A stretch of 33,267 nucleotides of DNA from Lachnospiraceae bacterium (lineage in GTDB: Bacteria > Bacillota > Clostridia > Lachnospirales > Lachnospiraceae), in assembly GCA_017521605.1 (NCBI GenBank), contig JAFXCD010000114.1, positions 1-33,267 on the forward strand, in the 5' to 3' direction. Made by a program: the position numbers and the translations under genes. The notes under the pieces were generated by a model. That model had not been told where the DNA came from. It worked only from the letters and a program-made list of their open reading frames with translations, and ran no database searches. Positions 1-6,743 of this stretch are shown here, one piece after another. Every line of letters begins with the position of its first letter. The stretch's first letter is position 1.

Positions 1-192
1 ACTATCGCTGTAGCTAAGGCTTTGGCTGAAACAGAAGCAACTACCATTATCGGTGGTGGTGACTCTGCAGCAGCTGTTAACCAGTTAGGCTTCGGCGACA
101 AGATGAGCCACATTTCTACAGGTGGTGGTGCTTCCCTTGAATTCTTAGAGGGTAAGGTACTTCCCGGTGTAGATGCAGCAGACGACAAATAA
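1..192 (+). CDS. pgk: Phosphoglycerate kinase, C-terminal end (partial)
   Basis: The reading frame is open from the first base and ends at TAA 190-192, giving the last 63 residues. It shows the typical phosphoglycerate kinase C-terminus: [12 protein letters not shown], which contacts the nucleotide, then [15 protein letters not shown] and a short LPGV tail. The enzyme transfers the acyl phosphate of 1,3-bisphosphoglycerate to ADP in glycolysis and is cytosolic. The start lies outside the window. tpiA follows after only 18 bases with its own ribosome binding site, so the two genes are very probably co-transcribed. The short motif run and the neighbour make the call secure although most of the protein is missing. 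Confidence 0.96.
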   Translation, partial: TIAVAKALAETEATTIIGGGDSAAAVNQLGFGDKMSHISTGGGASLEFLEGKVLPGVDAADDK

Positions 193-210
193 GAAAGAGG
201 ATATATAATC

Positions 211-963
211 ATGGCAAGAAGAAAAATTATCGCTGGTAACTGGAAGATGAACATGACTCCCAGCCAGGCAGTTGAACTTGTAAATACTTTAAAGCCCCTC
301 GTAGTGAATGACGATGTAGACGTAGTATTCTGCGTACCTGCAATCGACATCATTCCTGCTATGGAAGCTGCTAAGGGTTCTAACATCAATATCGGTGCTG
401 AAAATATGTACTTTGAAGATAAGGGTGCATTCACCGGTGAAATCGCTCCTAACATGCTTACAGATGTTGGAGTTAAGTATGTAATCATCGGACATTCTGA
501 GAGAAGAGAATACTTCGCAGAAACCGACGAAACCGTAAACAAGAAGGTATTAAAGGCATTCGAGTACGGAATTACTCCTATTGTTTGCTGTGGTGAAACC
601 TTAACTCAGAGAGAGCAGGGCGTTACCATCGACTTCATCCGTCAGCAGATTAAGATTGCTTTCTTAAACGTTACTGCGCAGCAGGCTGCTACTGCAGTTA
701 TCGCTTACGAGCCTATCTGGGCTATCGGTACCGGTAAGGTTGCTACTACTGAGCAGGCTCAGGAAGTATGTAAGGCAATCCGTGATTGCATCGCAGAAGT
801 TTATGATGATGCTACTGCAGCAGCTATCCGTATCCAGTACGGTGGCTCTGTATCTGCTTCCAGTGCACCTGAATTATTCGCTCAGCCGGATATCGACGGT
901 GGTTTGGTAGGTGGCGCTTCTTTGAAGCCTGACTTCGGCGCTATCGTTAATTACAATAAGTAA
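211..963 (+). CDS. tpiA: Triosephosphate isomerase
   Basis: This is a full-length 250-residue TIM-barrel enzyme that interconverts dihydroxyacetone phosphate and glyceraldehyde 3-phosphate. All catalytic residues are visible: N10 and K12 in GNWKMN, H95 in IIGHSERR, and E167 in [12 protein letters not shown], which also opens the flexible active-site lid. The C-terminal phosphate-binding glycines ([14 protein letters not shown]) are present. The ATG is preceded by AGAAAGAGG. The gene follows pgk in the usual clostridial order but is not followed by gpmI, which lies 23 kb away. A strong terminator closes the unit. The codon choice (many AAC, GCT, ATC) looks like that of a highly expressed gene. 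Confidence 0.98.
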   Translation: MARRKIIAGNWKMNMTPSQAVELVNTLKPLVVNDDVDVVFCVPAIDIIPAMEAAKGSNINIGAENMYFEDKGAFTGEIAPNMLTDVGVKYVIIGHSERREYFAETDETVNKKVLKAFEYGITPIVCCGETLTQREQGVTIDFIRQQIKIAFLNVTAQQAATAVIAYEPIWAIGTGKVATTEQAQEVCKAIRDCIAEVYDDATAAAIRIQYGGSVSASSAPELFAQPDIDGGLVGGASLKPDFGAIVNYNK

Positions 964-983
964 GATATAAATATGTATCATGC

Positions 984-1018
984 ACCGGGTAGTGAGAAAT
1001 CACTATCCGGTGTTTTTT
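984..1018 (+). terminator. Rho-independent terminator of pgk-tpiA
   Basis: A 12-bp stem (ACCGGGTAGTGA with TCACTATCCGGT, one G-U pair) closes on a GAAA tetraloop and is followed by six T residues. It starts 20 bases after the tpiA stop codon, so it ends the glycolytic transcript before the inserted element. Confidence 0.93.
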
Positions 1019-1030
1019 GCTTTATAGGAA

Positions 1031-1050
1031 AGTTCTCCAGCCGGAGAACT
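1031..1050. repeat. 8-bp inverted repeat at the left edge of the IS91-like element
   Basis: AGTTCTCC, a four-base loop AGCC, then GGAGAACT form a perfect hairpin without a T-run. It lies downstream of the transposase 3' end, where IS91-family elements carry their origin-side (oriIS) hairpin. It also contains GAAC/GTTC, a tetranucleotide associated with IS91-family target sites. Calling it oriIS is inference; the exact element edge is not resolved. Confidence 0.45.
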
Positions 1051-1054
1051 CCTG

Positions 1055-1081
1055 AAAAAAATAGCCCGCTGGAGAGCGGGC
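1055..1081 (-). terminator. Minus-strand terminator after the IS genes
   Basis: Read on the minus strand, a 7-bp perfect stem (GCCCGCT / AGCGGGC, loop CTCC) is followed by TATTTTTTTC. It lies 22 bases beyond the stop codon of the 59-residue ORF and would end the transposase transcript. Confidence 0.75.
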
Positions 1082-1102
1082 ATACAAAGAAGACGATGCG
1101 TA

Positions 1103-1282
1103 TTAGAAGATGTAAAAACCTTCTTCACCGGCTTCGCCAAAATCAAAGTCTTCTTCGTTTAAGAAGTAATCCATATCCAGAAGGTCGTTAGCGCTCATAG
1201 TACGGATTTCCGCAGCGGTCATGCCTTCGGGTGGATTCTGGATGTATTTTTGTCGTAGTTTCTCTGTGTTTTGTTTGTTCAT
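1103..1282 (-). CDS. 59-residue acidic protein coupled to the transposase
   Basis: This small ORF reads MNKQNTEKLRQKY, then a region ending in MSANDLLDMDYFLNEED and an acidic tail ending GFYIF. Its ATG overlaps the transposase stop codon as ATGA, and a CGGAGG ribosome binding site lies inside the last transposase codons. It is therefore probably translated by coupling to the transposase, and a minus-strand terminator follows it. The first 20 residues are basic and the last 25 strongly acidic, with no cysteines or membrane segment. I recognise the pattern of a small passenger ORF accompanying clostridial transposases but know no function. It could regulate or assist the transposase, which is inference only. 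Confidence 0.75.
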   Translation of the reverse strand: MNKQNTEKLRQKYIQNPPEGMTAAEIRTMSANDLLDMDYFLNEEDFDFGEAGEEGFYIF

Positions 1283-2490
1283 GATGTATACCTCCGCTTT
1301 AAAGATAGTTTACTACAGTCGGAGGGATTTTTACAAGATGCAGATGGTGGGCGACAGCTGCGGTGTTTTGCCATTGTCCTTTCGTATAATTCATCCAGAG
1401 AAACACGATGACGTTTGAAGTAAAGTTCCAGAAAACGCATAACTGAGGAACATTTGGGACATTTCAGCGGGTCATAGCCGAAGGAGGAAAGCAGACAATT
1501 GCGCCAACGGTTGAAGGACAGAAGAATCCTATGCTTTTCCAAAGGAATAACCCGGCGGAGTTTTTTATCAGAGCTACGGTGGCGTGCATAGATGCCGTAA
1601 TACCGAATCATTTTGAAGTTTGTTTCGGGGATGTGCCTGATAAGTCTTTCTATGAAATCCAGTGCGGGAATGGTCTCATAAACAAGTTGATCGTCCTCAT
1701 GCCTGTTGTAGTGGAAGGTGACCGAGTCGCCGTCATATTTATCAATGCGAGAAGTAGCAATCACTGGGCGTCCCAGGTATCTGCCGATGTATTTGGTGAC
1801 AATGGAGGGATCGCAGAGATTAGGTTTTGCGTAGACATAAAACCCGTTCTTCTGATTCCGGTAAACAGAGGCTTTGACTTTTTTGAAGGAATCACCAATC
1901 CGGGGATGCATTTCATTAAGAAGAGCGGTCTGAAAAGAAGTTCGAAGAAGTTTGTAGTTGAAGCGTTTAAAAGGACGCCAACGCCCAGAATTACCAATGC
2001 CGCCTTCTGAAATGAGGTAGTGGATATGAGGATTCCATTTAAGGTCGCGTCCGAAAGTATGCAGGACACAGATGAAGCCGGGAGTAAAACATTCAGATTT
2101 GTTTTTCGATTGGAACATTCTGAGGACGACGCTACGGACAGCAGAGAAAAGGCAATTAAGTAGTGTTCTGTCAGTAAGGAAAAAAGGCCGTAATTCTTCA
2201 GCAATGGTAAAAACGCAGTGTCTGTGAGGGACATCAATGAGTTTGAAGGACATAGAAGTGGTTCTGTCAATGGAGTATTTGACACCGCAGGTAGGACAGA
2301 ACCGGCTGTGGCATCGGAAAGGTACAAATTTAAGCGTGCCACAGGAAGGACATCCGTACATGGCACCACCAAAGGACGGATCCCCACAATGAATCATTTT
2401 TTCAACATTCTCGACAACAGCCTGTCGGGGATGAAGAATATAAATCATTTCTTCATAATGGTCTGTAAAAATGTTTTGTAGTATGTTCAT
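1279..2490 (-). CDS. IS91-family HUH (Y2-like) transposase
   Basis: The 403-residue protein has an N-terminal zinc-binding domain with cysteines at C47, C50, C60, C65 and C68, as in the IS91 zinc-binding transposase domain. The HUH metal-binding motif is H155-I-H157 within WNPHIHYL. Two tyrosines four residues apart, Y234 and Y238 (KYIGRYLGRP), fit the paired nucleophiles of Y2 HUH enzymes. A C-terminal CPKC (344-347) may bind another metal. Such enzymes nick one strand and move DNA by a rolling-circle route, usually without target duplication. The frame is intact. No strong ribosome binding site precedes the ATG, which suggests weak expression. The gene opposes its neighbours and lies just past the tpiA terminator. 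Confidence 0.9.
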   Translation of the reverse strand: MNILQNIFTDHYEEMIYILHPRQAVVENVEKMIHCGDPSFGGAMYGCPSCGTLKFVPFRCHSRFCPTCGVKYSIDRTTSMSFKLIDVPHRHCVFTIAEELRPFFLTDRTLLNCLFSAVRSVVLRMFQSKNKSECFTPGFICVLHTFGRDLKWNPHIHYLISEGGIGNSGRWRPFKRFNYKLLRTSFQTALLNEMHPRIGDSFKKVKASVYRNQKNGFYVYAKPNLCDPSIVTKYIGRYLGRPVIATSRIDKYDGDSVTFHYNRHEDDQLVYETIPALDFIERLIRHIPETNFKMIRYYGIYARHRSSDKKLRRVIPLEKHRILLSFNRWRNCLLSSFGYDPLKCPKCSSVMRFLELYFKRHRVSLDELYERTMAKHRSCRPPSASCKNPSDCSKLSLKRRYTS

Positions 2491-2532
2491 AAGACTATTA
2501 TGAGGGAAGAAGGAACAAAAAGAAACCCCTAA

Positions 2533-2550
2533 CCCCTCATGAATGAGGGG
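2533..2550. repeat. Inverted repeat upstream of the transposase gene
   Basis: CCCCTCAT and ATGAGGGG are separated by GA, 43 bases upstream of the transposase ATG, at the end where an IS91-type terIS would lie. The hairpin could also hinder read-in transcription. Confidence 0.5.
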
Positions 2551-2563
2551 CAGGGGAGTTGAT

Positions 2564-2582
2564 GTGTCGAAGACACTTTTTT
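2564..2582 (+). terminator. Small terminator-like hairpin
   Basis: GTGTC-GAA-GACAC is followed by six T residues. The stem is only 5 bp, so it may be a weak terminator or part of the right end of the insertion element. Confidence 0.3.
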
Positions 2583-2633
2583 ATAAATTTTATTCACTCA
2601 CCTATCCGTTGAGTGCCCTCAAAACCGCGGTTA

Positions 2634-2662
2634 TTGTTCTTTTTTGAAAGTTACGATATGCT
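2634..2662 (+). promoter_or_regulatory. Possible sigma-A promoter of the HTH/TPR gene
   Basis: TTGTTC and TATGCT are separated by exactly 17 bases, about 50 bases upstream of the start codon. The palindrome AACCGCGGTT (2622-2631) lies immediately upstream and might be a regulator site. Both elements match the consensus only moderately. Confidence 0.35.
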
Positions 2663-2714
2663 ATATTCATCAGCTGATACAAAATATTAGAGAGTATTAA
2701 AGGAGAACTTAGAA

Positions 2715-3758
2715 ATGGATATGAATATTGGAAGTGTGATAAAAAGATTACGTATTGCTCAGTCAGTAACCCAGGAGGATTTGGCAGAGTATCTGGGGAT
2801 ATCCTATCAGGCAGTCAGCAAGTGGGAAACGGGAGTAGGATTGCCGGATATTACATTACTGCCCAGGATAGCAGTTTTCTTCGGAGTGCGGATTGATGAG
2901 TTATTTTCCATCAGTCATGAGGATGAAATGGAACGAATCAGACATATTCTGGATTATGAAAAAATGAATGATGGGAATTTTGCCTATGCTAAGCGCACCT
3001 TGGATACTATGCTGAGCGAGAACTCGAAAAATGTGGATGCTATAAAAACATATGCTAAGGTGATTCTGACTAAGTCTAATGAGGAGCTGCTTTCAGCAGG
3101 TAAAATGCTGGAAAAGGCCATGGAAACCAGTCCTTTGGATGATGAAATCTACAACCTTTATCGTGCAGTACGTGGGGGCGGTGAATACAAATACCATAGC
3201 GATAATGATTGGTTTATCAGAGTTTGTGAGCCTTATGCAAGGAAGTATCCCCAAAAAGAAGGCTTATGCAATCATCTGGTAGAAGCCATGATCAGCCAGC
3301 AGTATTTTGATAAGGCAGAAGAAATCATCTGTATGATGCAGCCTTCTGCAGAGCAGGCATTCATGAAGGAGATTTTGCTGGGAGATGTACAGGTAAAGAG
3401 AGGAAATACCAAAGCTGCTAAGAAAATCTGGGAAACTGTTTCTGAGGAGGATTGGCGTGCTCAGTATGAGGTGGGCGAACGATTAAATCGTTTAAATGAA
3501 TATGAAGATGCCATTGCTTGCTTTAAGAGAGCTTTTGACTTACAGAAAGCACCTAAGCGAGCTTTGGATATGGTTTATTCATTAGCTTTCCTGTATAAAA
3601 AACTGGGACGATTTGAAGAAGCTGTTAAGGCCTGGGAATGTATTCTACAGGTGCTTAAAGAGGATTACGGACTGGCAGAAGGCAATGATGTGGAATGGGC
3701 AAAACGAGAGCTTTTGCAGTTAAAGGAACTGATTGACAAGGATTATAATTTGATATAA
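2715..3758 (+). CDS. XRE-family helix-turn-helix regulator with C-terminal TPR-like repeats
   Basis: This 347-residue cytosolic protein begins with an XRE/Cro-type helix-turn-helix (about residues 8-62: IKRLRIAQSVTQEDLAEYLG, then ISYQAVSKWETGVGLPDI). The rest is all-helical and fits TPR-like repeats, with pairs such as LNRLNEYEDAIACFKRAFDL and LYKKLGRFEEAVKAWECILQ at about residues 257-310. HTH-plus-TPR proteins often sense a peptide or partner protein through the repeats, as RRNPP-type and related clostridial regulators do, but no peptide gene is seen here. The start has AAAGGAG eleven bases upstream. The promoter of the next gene overlaps its 3' end, so this could be a linked regulator; that is inference. 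Confidence 0.88.
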   Translation: MDMNIGSVIKRLRIAQSVTQEDLAEYLGISYQAVSKWETGVGLPDITLLPRIAVFFGVRIDELFSISHEDEMERIRHILDYEKMNDGNFAYAKRTLDTMLSENSKNVDAIKTYAKVILTKSNEELLSAGKMLEKAMETSPLDDEIYNLYRAVRGGGEYKYHSDNDWFIRVCEPYARKYPQKEGLCNHLVEAMISQQYFDKAEEIICMMQPSAEQAFMKEILLGDVQVKRGNTKAAKKIWETVSEEDWRAQYEVGERLNRLNEYEDAIACFKRAFDLQKAPKRALDMVYSLAFLYKKLGRFEEAVKAWECILQVLKEDYGLAEGNDVEWAKRELLQLKELIDKDYNLI

Positions 3759-3761
3759 AAT
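3733..3761 (+). promoter_or_regulatory. Strong sigma-A promoter for the riboswitch leader
   Basis: TTGACA (3733-3738), a 17-base spacer and TAAAAT (3756-3761) make a near-perfect promoter whose -10 overlaps the stop codon of the upstream gene. Transcription would begin near 3768, about 15 bases before the aptamer. Confidence 0.8.
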
Positions 3762-3780
3762 TTTCTTGAGAATTACGAAT

Positions 3781-3864
3781 AGTGTTGACAAACTGATAGA
3801 AATGTAAGGGCGCAAAGTCGGAAGTCTACAGTGTGAATAAGATACTTAGATGGTTCGGTTGCAA
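3781..3864 (+). promoter_or_regulatory. Cyclic-di-GMP-I (GEMM-I) riboswitch aptamer
   Basis: The leader carries the family landmarks in order: CAAAC (3789-3793); a short helix capped by a GAAA tetraloop (3799-3802, arms CTGATA/TGTAAG with one mismatch); GGCGCAAAGTC (3809-3819, family GACGCAAAGCC); TCTA (3825-3828) paired with TAGA (3847-3850); and TGGTTCGGTTGC (3851-3862, family TGGCxGGGTTGCC). The closing helix pairs TTG(A)CAA at 3785-3791 with TTGCAA at 3859-3864, with one bulged A. Several positions deviate from consensus, so this is a divergent member. The 3' strand of the closing helix is shared with the terminator that follows, predicting that ligand prevents termination (an ON switch). 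The identification is by eye. Confidence 0.75.
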
Positions 3865-3888
3865 AGAAGTTTCTTTGCAACCTTTTTT
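3857..3888 (+). terminator. Riboswitch-controlled terminator
   Basis: GGTTGCAAAGAA pairs perfectly with TTCTTTGCAACC and is followed by six T residues. Its left arm contains the 3' strand of the aptamer closing helix, so the two structures exclude each other. Confidence 0.9.
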
Positions 3889-3951
3889 GTGTATTGAGAA
3901 TTGCGTGATAGGATTTTATTAAATGGTGAAACAATTAGAAAGGGGAAACAA

Positions 3952-5115
3952 ATGGGACTGTTTTTTGAAAATATACACATTCATAAAAGTCTGGAATACA
4001 GTGTAGAGGTTTTGAAAAAAGAACTTGTCAGATATTTTGAAGAGAACGGGTTTAAATTGGCCGCAGAAGGCGAAGAGGGAAATGCTTCTGTGGTAATTTA
4101 TGAGCCGAATGGTAGCGAGTGGATATCAGTTGCTTCTGATATTTTTCAATTTAATACGGAAGAGGATATACGAAAAGTGGCCGAACCTCTTTCGAAATGC
4201 TTTGAAACAGAAGTTTTAACAGCCGGATGTTATGATTCTGACTATTTGCGTTTGAGCCTGTTAAAGGTCTTGGATGGGACGGATGCTTGGATTAATGTAG
4301 GTAGAGCGGAAGGAATGAAGCAATTTCGACGTACAAGCTTGACACCTTGGAAAAAGATTGTGGCGGATTTAGATATATTAAAGAATATTGTGAAAGCAGA
4401 ATATGTTTTTTCGGAGGAAGCTTTTTATAAAATCGCAGACTTGATACAGATGATGCCGGAGCAGGTTGCACTTGAGGTGGAAACTATGGATGCGTTGAAT
4501 GTAGAGGAAATGACTACCTTGAGATTTTTAGCACCGGAGGGAGCTTTAAATCTACCTGAATTTGAGATACCAAGATACAATGGAATGCCTTGTAAGATAG
4601 GGGAATCCCAGGTTGTCTCTGTATATAATAAAGGCGGTAAGTCTAAAGGATTTGGAATCATGTTTATTGGTGATTATGTAGAGAATGATGAAATCACCTT
4701 CGAAGATGTAAAGCTACAGCTAATGACAAAGGAAGGCTGGCAGTTTGTACCAATTGAACTAAAGAAGGTTAATTGGACACAGGGGAAGAAATGTTACTAT
4801 TGGAGTGATGCAGAGTTCCAACTTCCGCCGGCAGTGAGCGAAGCGATTCCGCTCATGAAAAGAATGAATATGGAATTTGAAAGAGAAATAGGGATTCGGT
4901 TTACACCAGTTGGAAATCCTAGAAAGGTTTTAGATATTAGACTTGTGATATATCCTTTGGCTAATAGTAGGGAGGGTCAGACGTCATGGTATGTTTATCG
5001 ATACGATGGCAGTAAAAGAAAGTATATTGAGCAGTACAATAGACGAAGAACAGATATGCATATAGGTTCTACCCCAATAGATTTGCTAAACCCGGAAGAT
5101 TATGATTTGGATTAA
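3952..5115 (+). CDS. Uncharacterised 387-residue protein under riboswitch control
   Basis: I do not recognise a named family. The protein is soluble, with no signal peptide or membrane segment. It begins MGLFFENIHIHKSLEYSVEV, and the early part (EPNGSEWISVASDIFQFNTEED, then CYDSDYLRL) looks like a compact alpha/beta domain. The C-terminal half contains a segment with IGESQVVSVYNKGGKSKGFGIMF split over residues about 213-240, and ends in a positively charged region and an acidic tail. I chose ATG 3952 because AAAGGGG lies eight bases upstream; a TTG at 3901 lacks one. It is the first gene after the riboswitch terminator. The next gene follows after 97 bases. A cytosolic defence or immunity-type role is possible from its neighbours but unsupported by motifs. 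Confidence 0.85.
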   Translation: MGLFFENIHIHKSLEYSVEVLKKELVRYFEENGFKLAAEGEEGNASVVIYEPNGSEWISVASDIFQFNTEEDIRKVAEPLSKCFETEVLTAGCYDSDYLRLSLLKVLDGTDAWINVGRAEGMKQFRRTSLTPWKKIVADLDILKNIVKAEYVFSEEAFYKIADLIQMMPEQVALEVETMDALNVEEMTTLRFLAPEGALNLPEFEIPRYNGMPCKIGESQVVSVYNKGGKSKGFGIMFIGDYVENDEITFEDVKLQLMTKEGWQFVPIELKKVNWTQGKKCYYWSDAEFQLPPAVSEAIPLMKRMNMEFEREIGIRFTPVGNPRKVLDIRLVIYPLANSREGQTSWYVYRYDGSKRKYIEQYNRRRTDMHIGSTPIDLLNPEDYDLD

Positions 5116-5117
5116 TT

Positions 5118-5210
5118 GGGAAGAAAGAAGAAATCGTGGACAGTGATGATAATGAGGCATTTAAGGCTGTATTTGAAAAGTGCGAAATCACTGCCGCAAA
5201 TGAGGTGTAA
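5118..5210 (+). pseudogene. Possible C-terminal gene remnant
   Basis: In the 97-base gap, one frame reads to a stop as ...EEIVDSDDNEAFKAVFEKC and ends TAANEV. It is coding-like but has no convincing start, apart from a GTG at 5136 without a good ribosome binding site. It may be the tail of a deleted gene. Its last residues (ANEV) match those of the next protein, which may be chance. Confidence 0.2.
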
Positions 5211-5212
5211 CG

Positions 5213-6238
5213 ATGAAGAAAAAAAGATTAAACCGAGATGGCTGGGGATTTCAGTATTTTCCCTATTATCAGATGAGAATAGATTGTGACTGTTTCCATG
5301 GACTGATATGTCTGTTAAGAATTGTAGAAGGCGAATTTAATTATTGGGAAATGCCAAATGCCGGCAGAGTTGCAGTTTGTGGTGAGGGAATGACATGGCT
5401 TCATCTGATACCGGATGCGGGGAAGAGAGTTATTACGGTAAAGTATTTTCGAGATGGTGATGTGGATTCTATGAGGACAAATTATCCATCCTGGGCAAGG
5501 GAAGAATTCTGTCCTTCTTTGTGGTATGTGGATGTGATGGAAAATCTGGAATATGACGAACAGGGAATTGCAGTCTATGTCGACAAATACCTGGATGTGA
5601 TTTTCACGCCGGAAGGTGATGTGAAGGTGGATGACAGAGATGAATTGGATGATGCTTATGAAAAGGGGGAACTGACTCAGTCGCAGTACGAAGAGGCTTT
5701 GGCAGAAGGAGAAGCGATTTTGAAAGAACTTTGTGAGGATATTCCGGCCACAGCAAAATGGTGTGCTGAGATTCGAAGAATTGTGGAACAAAAGATTATG
5801 AACGGCTACAAGCCTATGTATTTATTCCATGGCTCCACTTTGAGATTTGACCGATTAGAACCTCAACAAGCTCATGGAGCTTGTGACAAGGAGTCTTTAC
5901 GAGCTATTTATGCAGCGGAGAGTCTAAGGGAGGTGATTCCCTTTGCGTTACCGCTAAGGTGGTACCCTGATGAACCCGGAGGAAAGAGAAGTTTTTCCTG
6001 TGATGCAGGGAAGACTTATGTGGAGCAAGGATATGTAGATATTAACAGAATGGGATATGTGTATCGTGTGAAGCCAGATACCTTTCAGAAAATAGATGAG
6101 TGGCAATGGATATCAGAGGAAGCAGTAGAACCACTGGAAGTACTGGCGATTCCCGGTAAAAATATGCTACATACAGTTACTTTTTCTAAAGAAGCAAGAG
6201 AAAGTCAGAATAGGATGTTTCCGGCCAATGAAGTTTAA
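5213..6238 (+). CDS. DUF402-domain protein fused to an ADP-ribosyltransferase-like C-terminal domain
   Basis: The 341-residue soluble protein has two parts. Residues about 85-175 match the DUF402/FomD-Ntdp fold: LWYVDVMENLEYDEQGIAVY, then a VDKYLDVIFTPEGDVKVDDR stretch and an acidic helix ELDDAYEKGELTQSQYEEAL; members include nucleoside di/triphosphate phosphatases. Residues about 200-325 open with YLFHGS (H206), continue with FDRLEP and AIYAAES (Y233), and end with EWQWISEEAVEPLEVL. This spacing recalls the H-Y-E signature of PARP/diphtheria-type ADP-ribosyltransferase folds, with E302 or E303 as candidate acid. The second assignment is inference from motif spacing. The ATG is six bases from an aagtgc-rich gap with only a weak ribosome binding site, so coupling to an upstream frame is possible. 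It is probably in one transcript with the riboswitch gene. Confidence 0.8.
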   Translation: MKKKRLNRDGWGFQYFPYYQMRIDCDCFHGLICLLRIVEGEFNYWEMPNAGRVAVCGEGMTWLHLIPDAGKRVITVKYFRDGDVDSMRTNYPSWAREEFCPSLWYVDVMENLEYDEQGIAVYVDKYLDVIFTPEGDVKVDDRDELDDAYEKGELTQSQYEEALAEGEAILKELCEDIPATAKWCAEIRRIVEQKIMNGYKPMYLFHGSTLRFDRLEPQQAHGACDKESLRAIYAAESLREVIPFALPLRWYPDEPGGKRSFSCDAGKTYVEQGYVDINRMGYVYRVKPDTFQKIDEWQWISEEAVEPLEVLAIPGKNMLHTVTFSKEARESQNRMFPANEV

Positions 6239-6261
6239 GTGGAAATGAGAAGGGAGGACGT

Positions 6262-6741
6262 ATGAAGGTATCTTTTGATTTGGATGATACATTATTTGTA
6301 TCACCGGATGAGTTTGAAGTAGAAGAAGCACCGCGTTTCCTGTATAAATGAAAATATAAAGAGAGGCTTCGTAAGGGAACTATAGAACTTTTTGAAAAAC
6401 TAAAAGCTATGGATGTGGAAATATGCATTTATACGACCTCATTCCGCTCAGAAAGGTATATAAGAGGTTTGTTTTGTTGTTATGGCTTGAAAGTGAATGA
6501 TATTGTAAATGGTGAGAGGCATGCCAAAGAGGTACAGGGAGAACGTGCAGAAGCCATGCCATCCAAATATCCCAGTAAATATCGTATCGATTTGCATATA
6601 GATGATGATGTGTCCGTGGCACAAAACGGAAGAGTATATGGGTTTAAGGTGCATATTGTGGGGACACAGGACGATAACTGGGTGGAGAAAATTGTGGAGG
6701 AAGTAATAAGGATAAAACGAACAAAGGAGTTACAAAGGTAA
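6262..6741 (+). pseudogene. HAD-like phosphatase gene interrupted by one in-frame TGA
   Basis: The frame starts at ATG 6262 behind AGGGAGG and reads MKVSFDLDDTLFVSPDEFEV, the DxDxT motif I of HAD phosphatases. After FLYK a TGA lies at 6349-6351, and the same frame resumes without any shift as KYKERLRKGTIELFEKL. It then reads IYTTSFRSERYIRGLF (motif II, T/S) and RIDLHIDDDVSVAQNG (motif III/IV acidic cluster), ending at 6741. The whole would be 159 codons, a normal length for a small HAD protein. A G-to-A change from TGG (Trp) would explain it. A shortened product starting at 6409 would lack the nucleophile. It follows the DUF402 gene by 23 bases and belongs to the same unit. A selenocysteine reading is not favoured. 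Confidence 0.82.
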
Positions 6742-6743
6742 AT

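Larger units (their letters stand above)
1031..2582 (-). mobile_element. IS91-like insertion element (edges approximate)
   Basis: The element contains the HUH transposase and its 59-residue companion. It is bounded on the left by two hairpins (1031-1050 and 1064-1081) and on the right by CCCCTCAT/ATGAGGGG (2533-2550) and GTGTC/GACAC (2564-2576). No long terminal inverted repeats or target duplication are evident, as expected for this family. Both edges are inferred from the hairpins and could be off by tens of bases. Confidence 0.6.

Noticed and set aside
973-1191. 72-residue plus-strand ORF after tpiA
   Set aside because: It runs through the terminator and the hairpins, and the minus strand there encodes the coupled 59-residue protein.
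1531-2010. 159-residue plus-strand ORF and a 208-residue minus-strand ORF at 1761-2387
   Set aside because: Both overlap the transposase in other frames and show no protein-family pattern or ribosome binding site; the transposase frame carries zinc, HUH and tyrosine motifs.
2622-2631. AACCGCGGTT palindrome as an operator
   Set aside because: A 10-base palindrome is too short on its own, and no second copy near another promoter was noticed, so it is only mentioned with the promoter.
6349-6351. TGA as selenocysteine or as a Trp codon under an altered code
   Set aside because: TGA is used as a normal stop for the transposase and for the Rpn gene, no selenocysteine insertion element is evident after the codon, and nonsense mutation is simpler.
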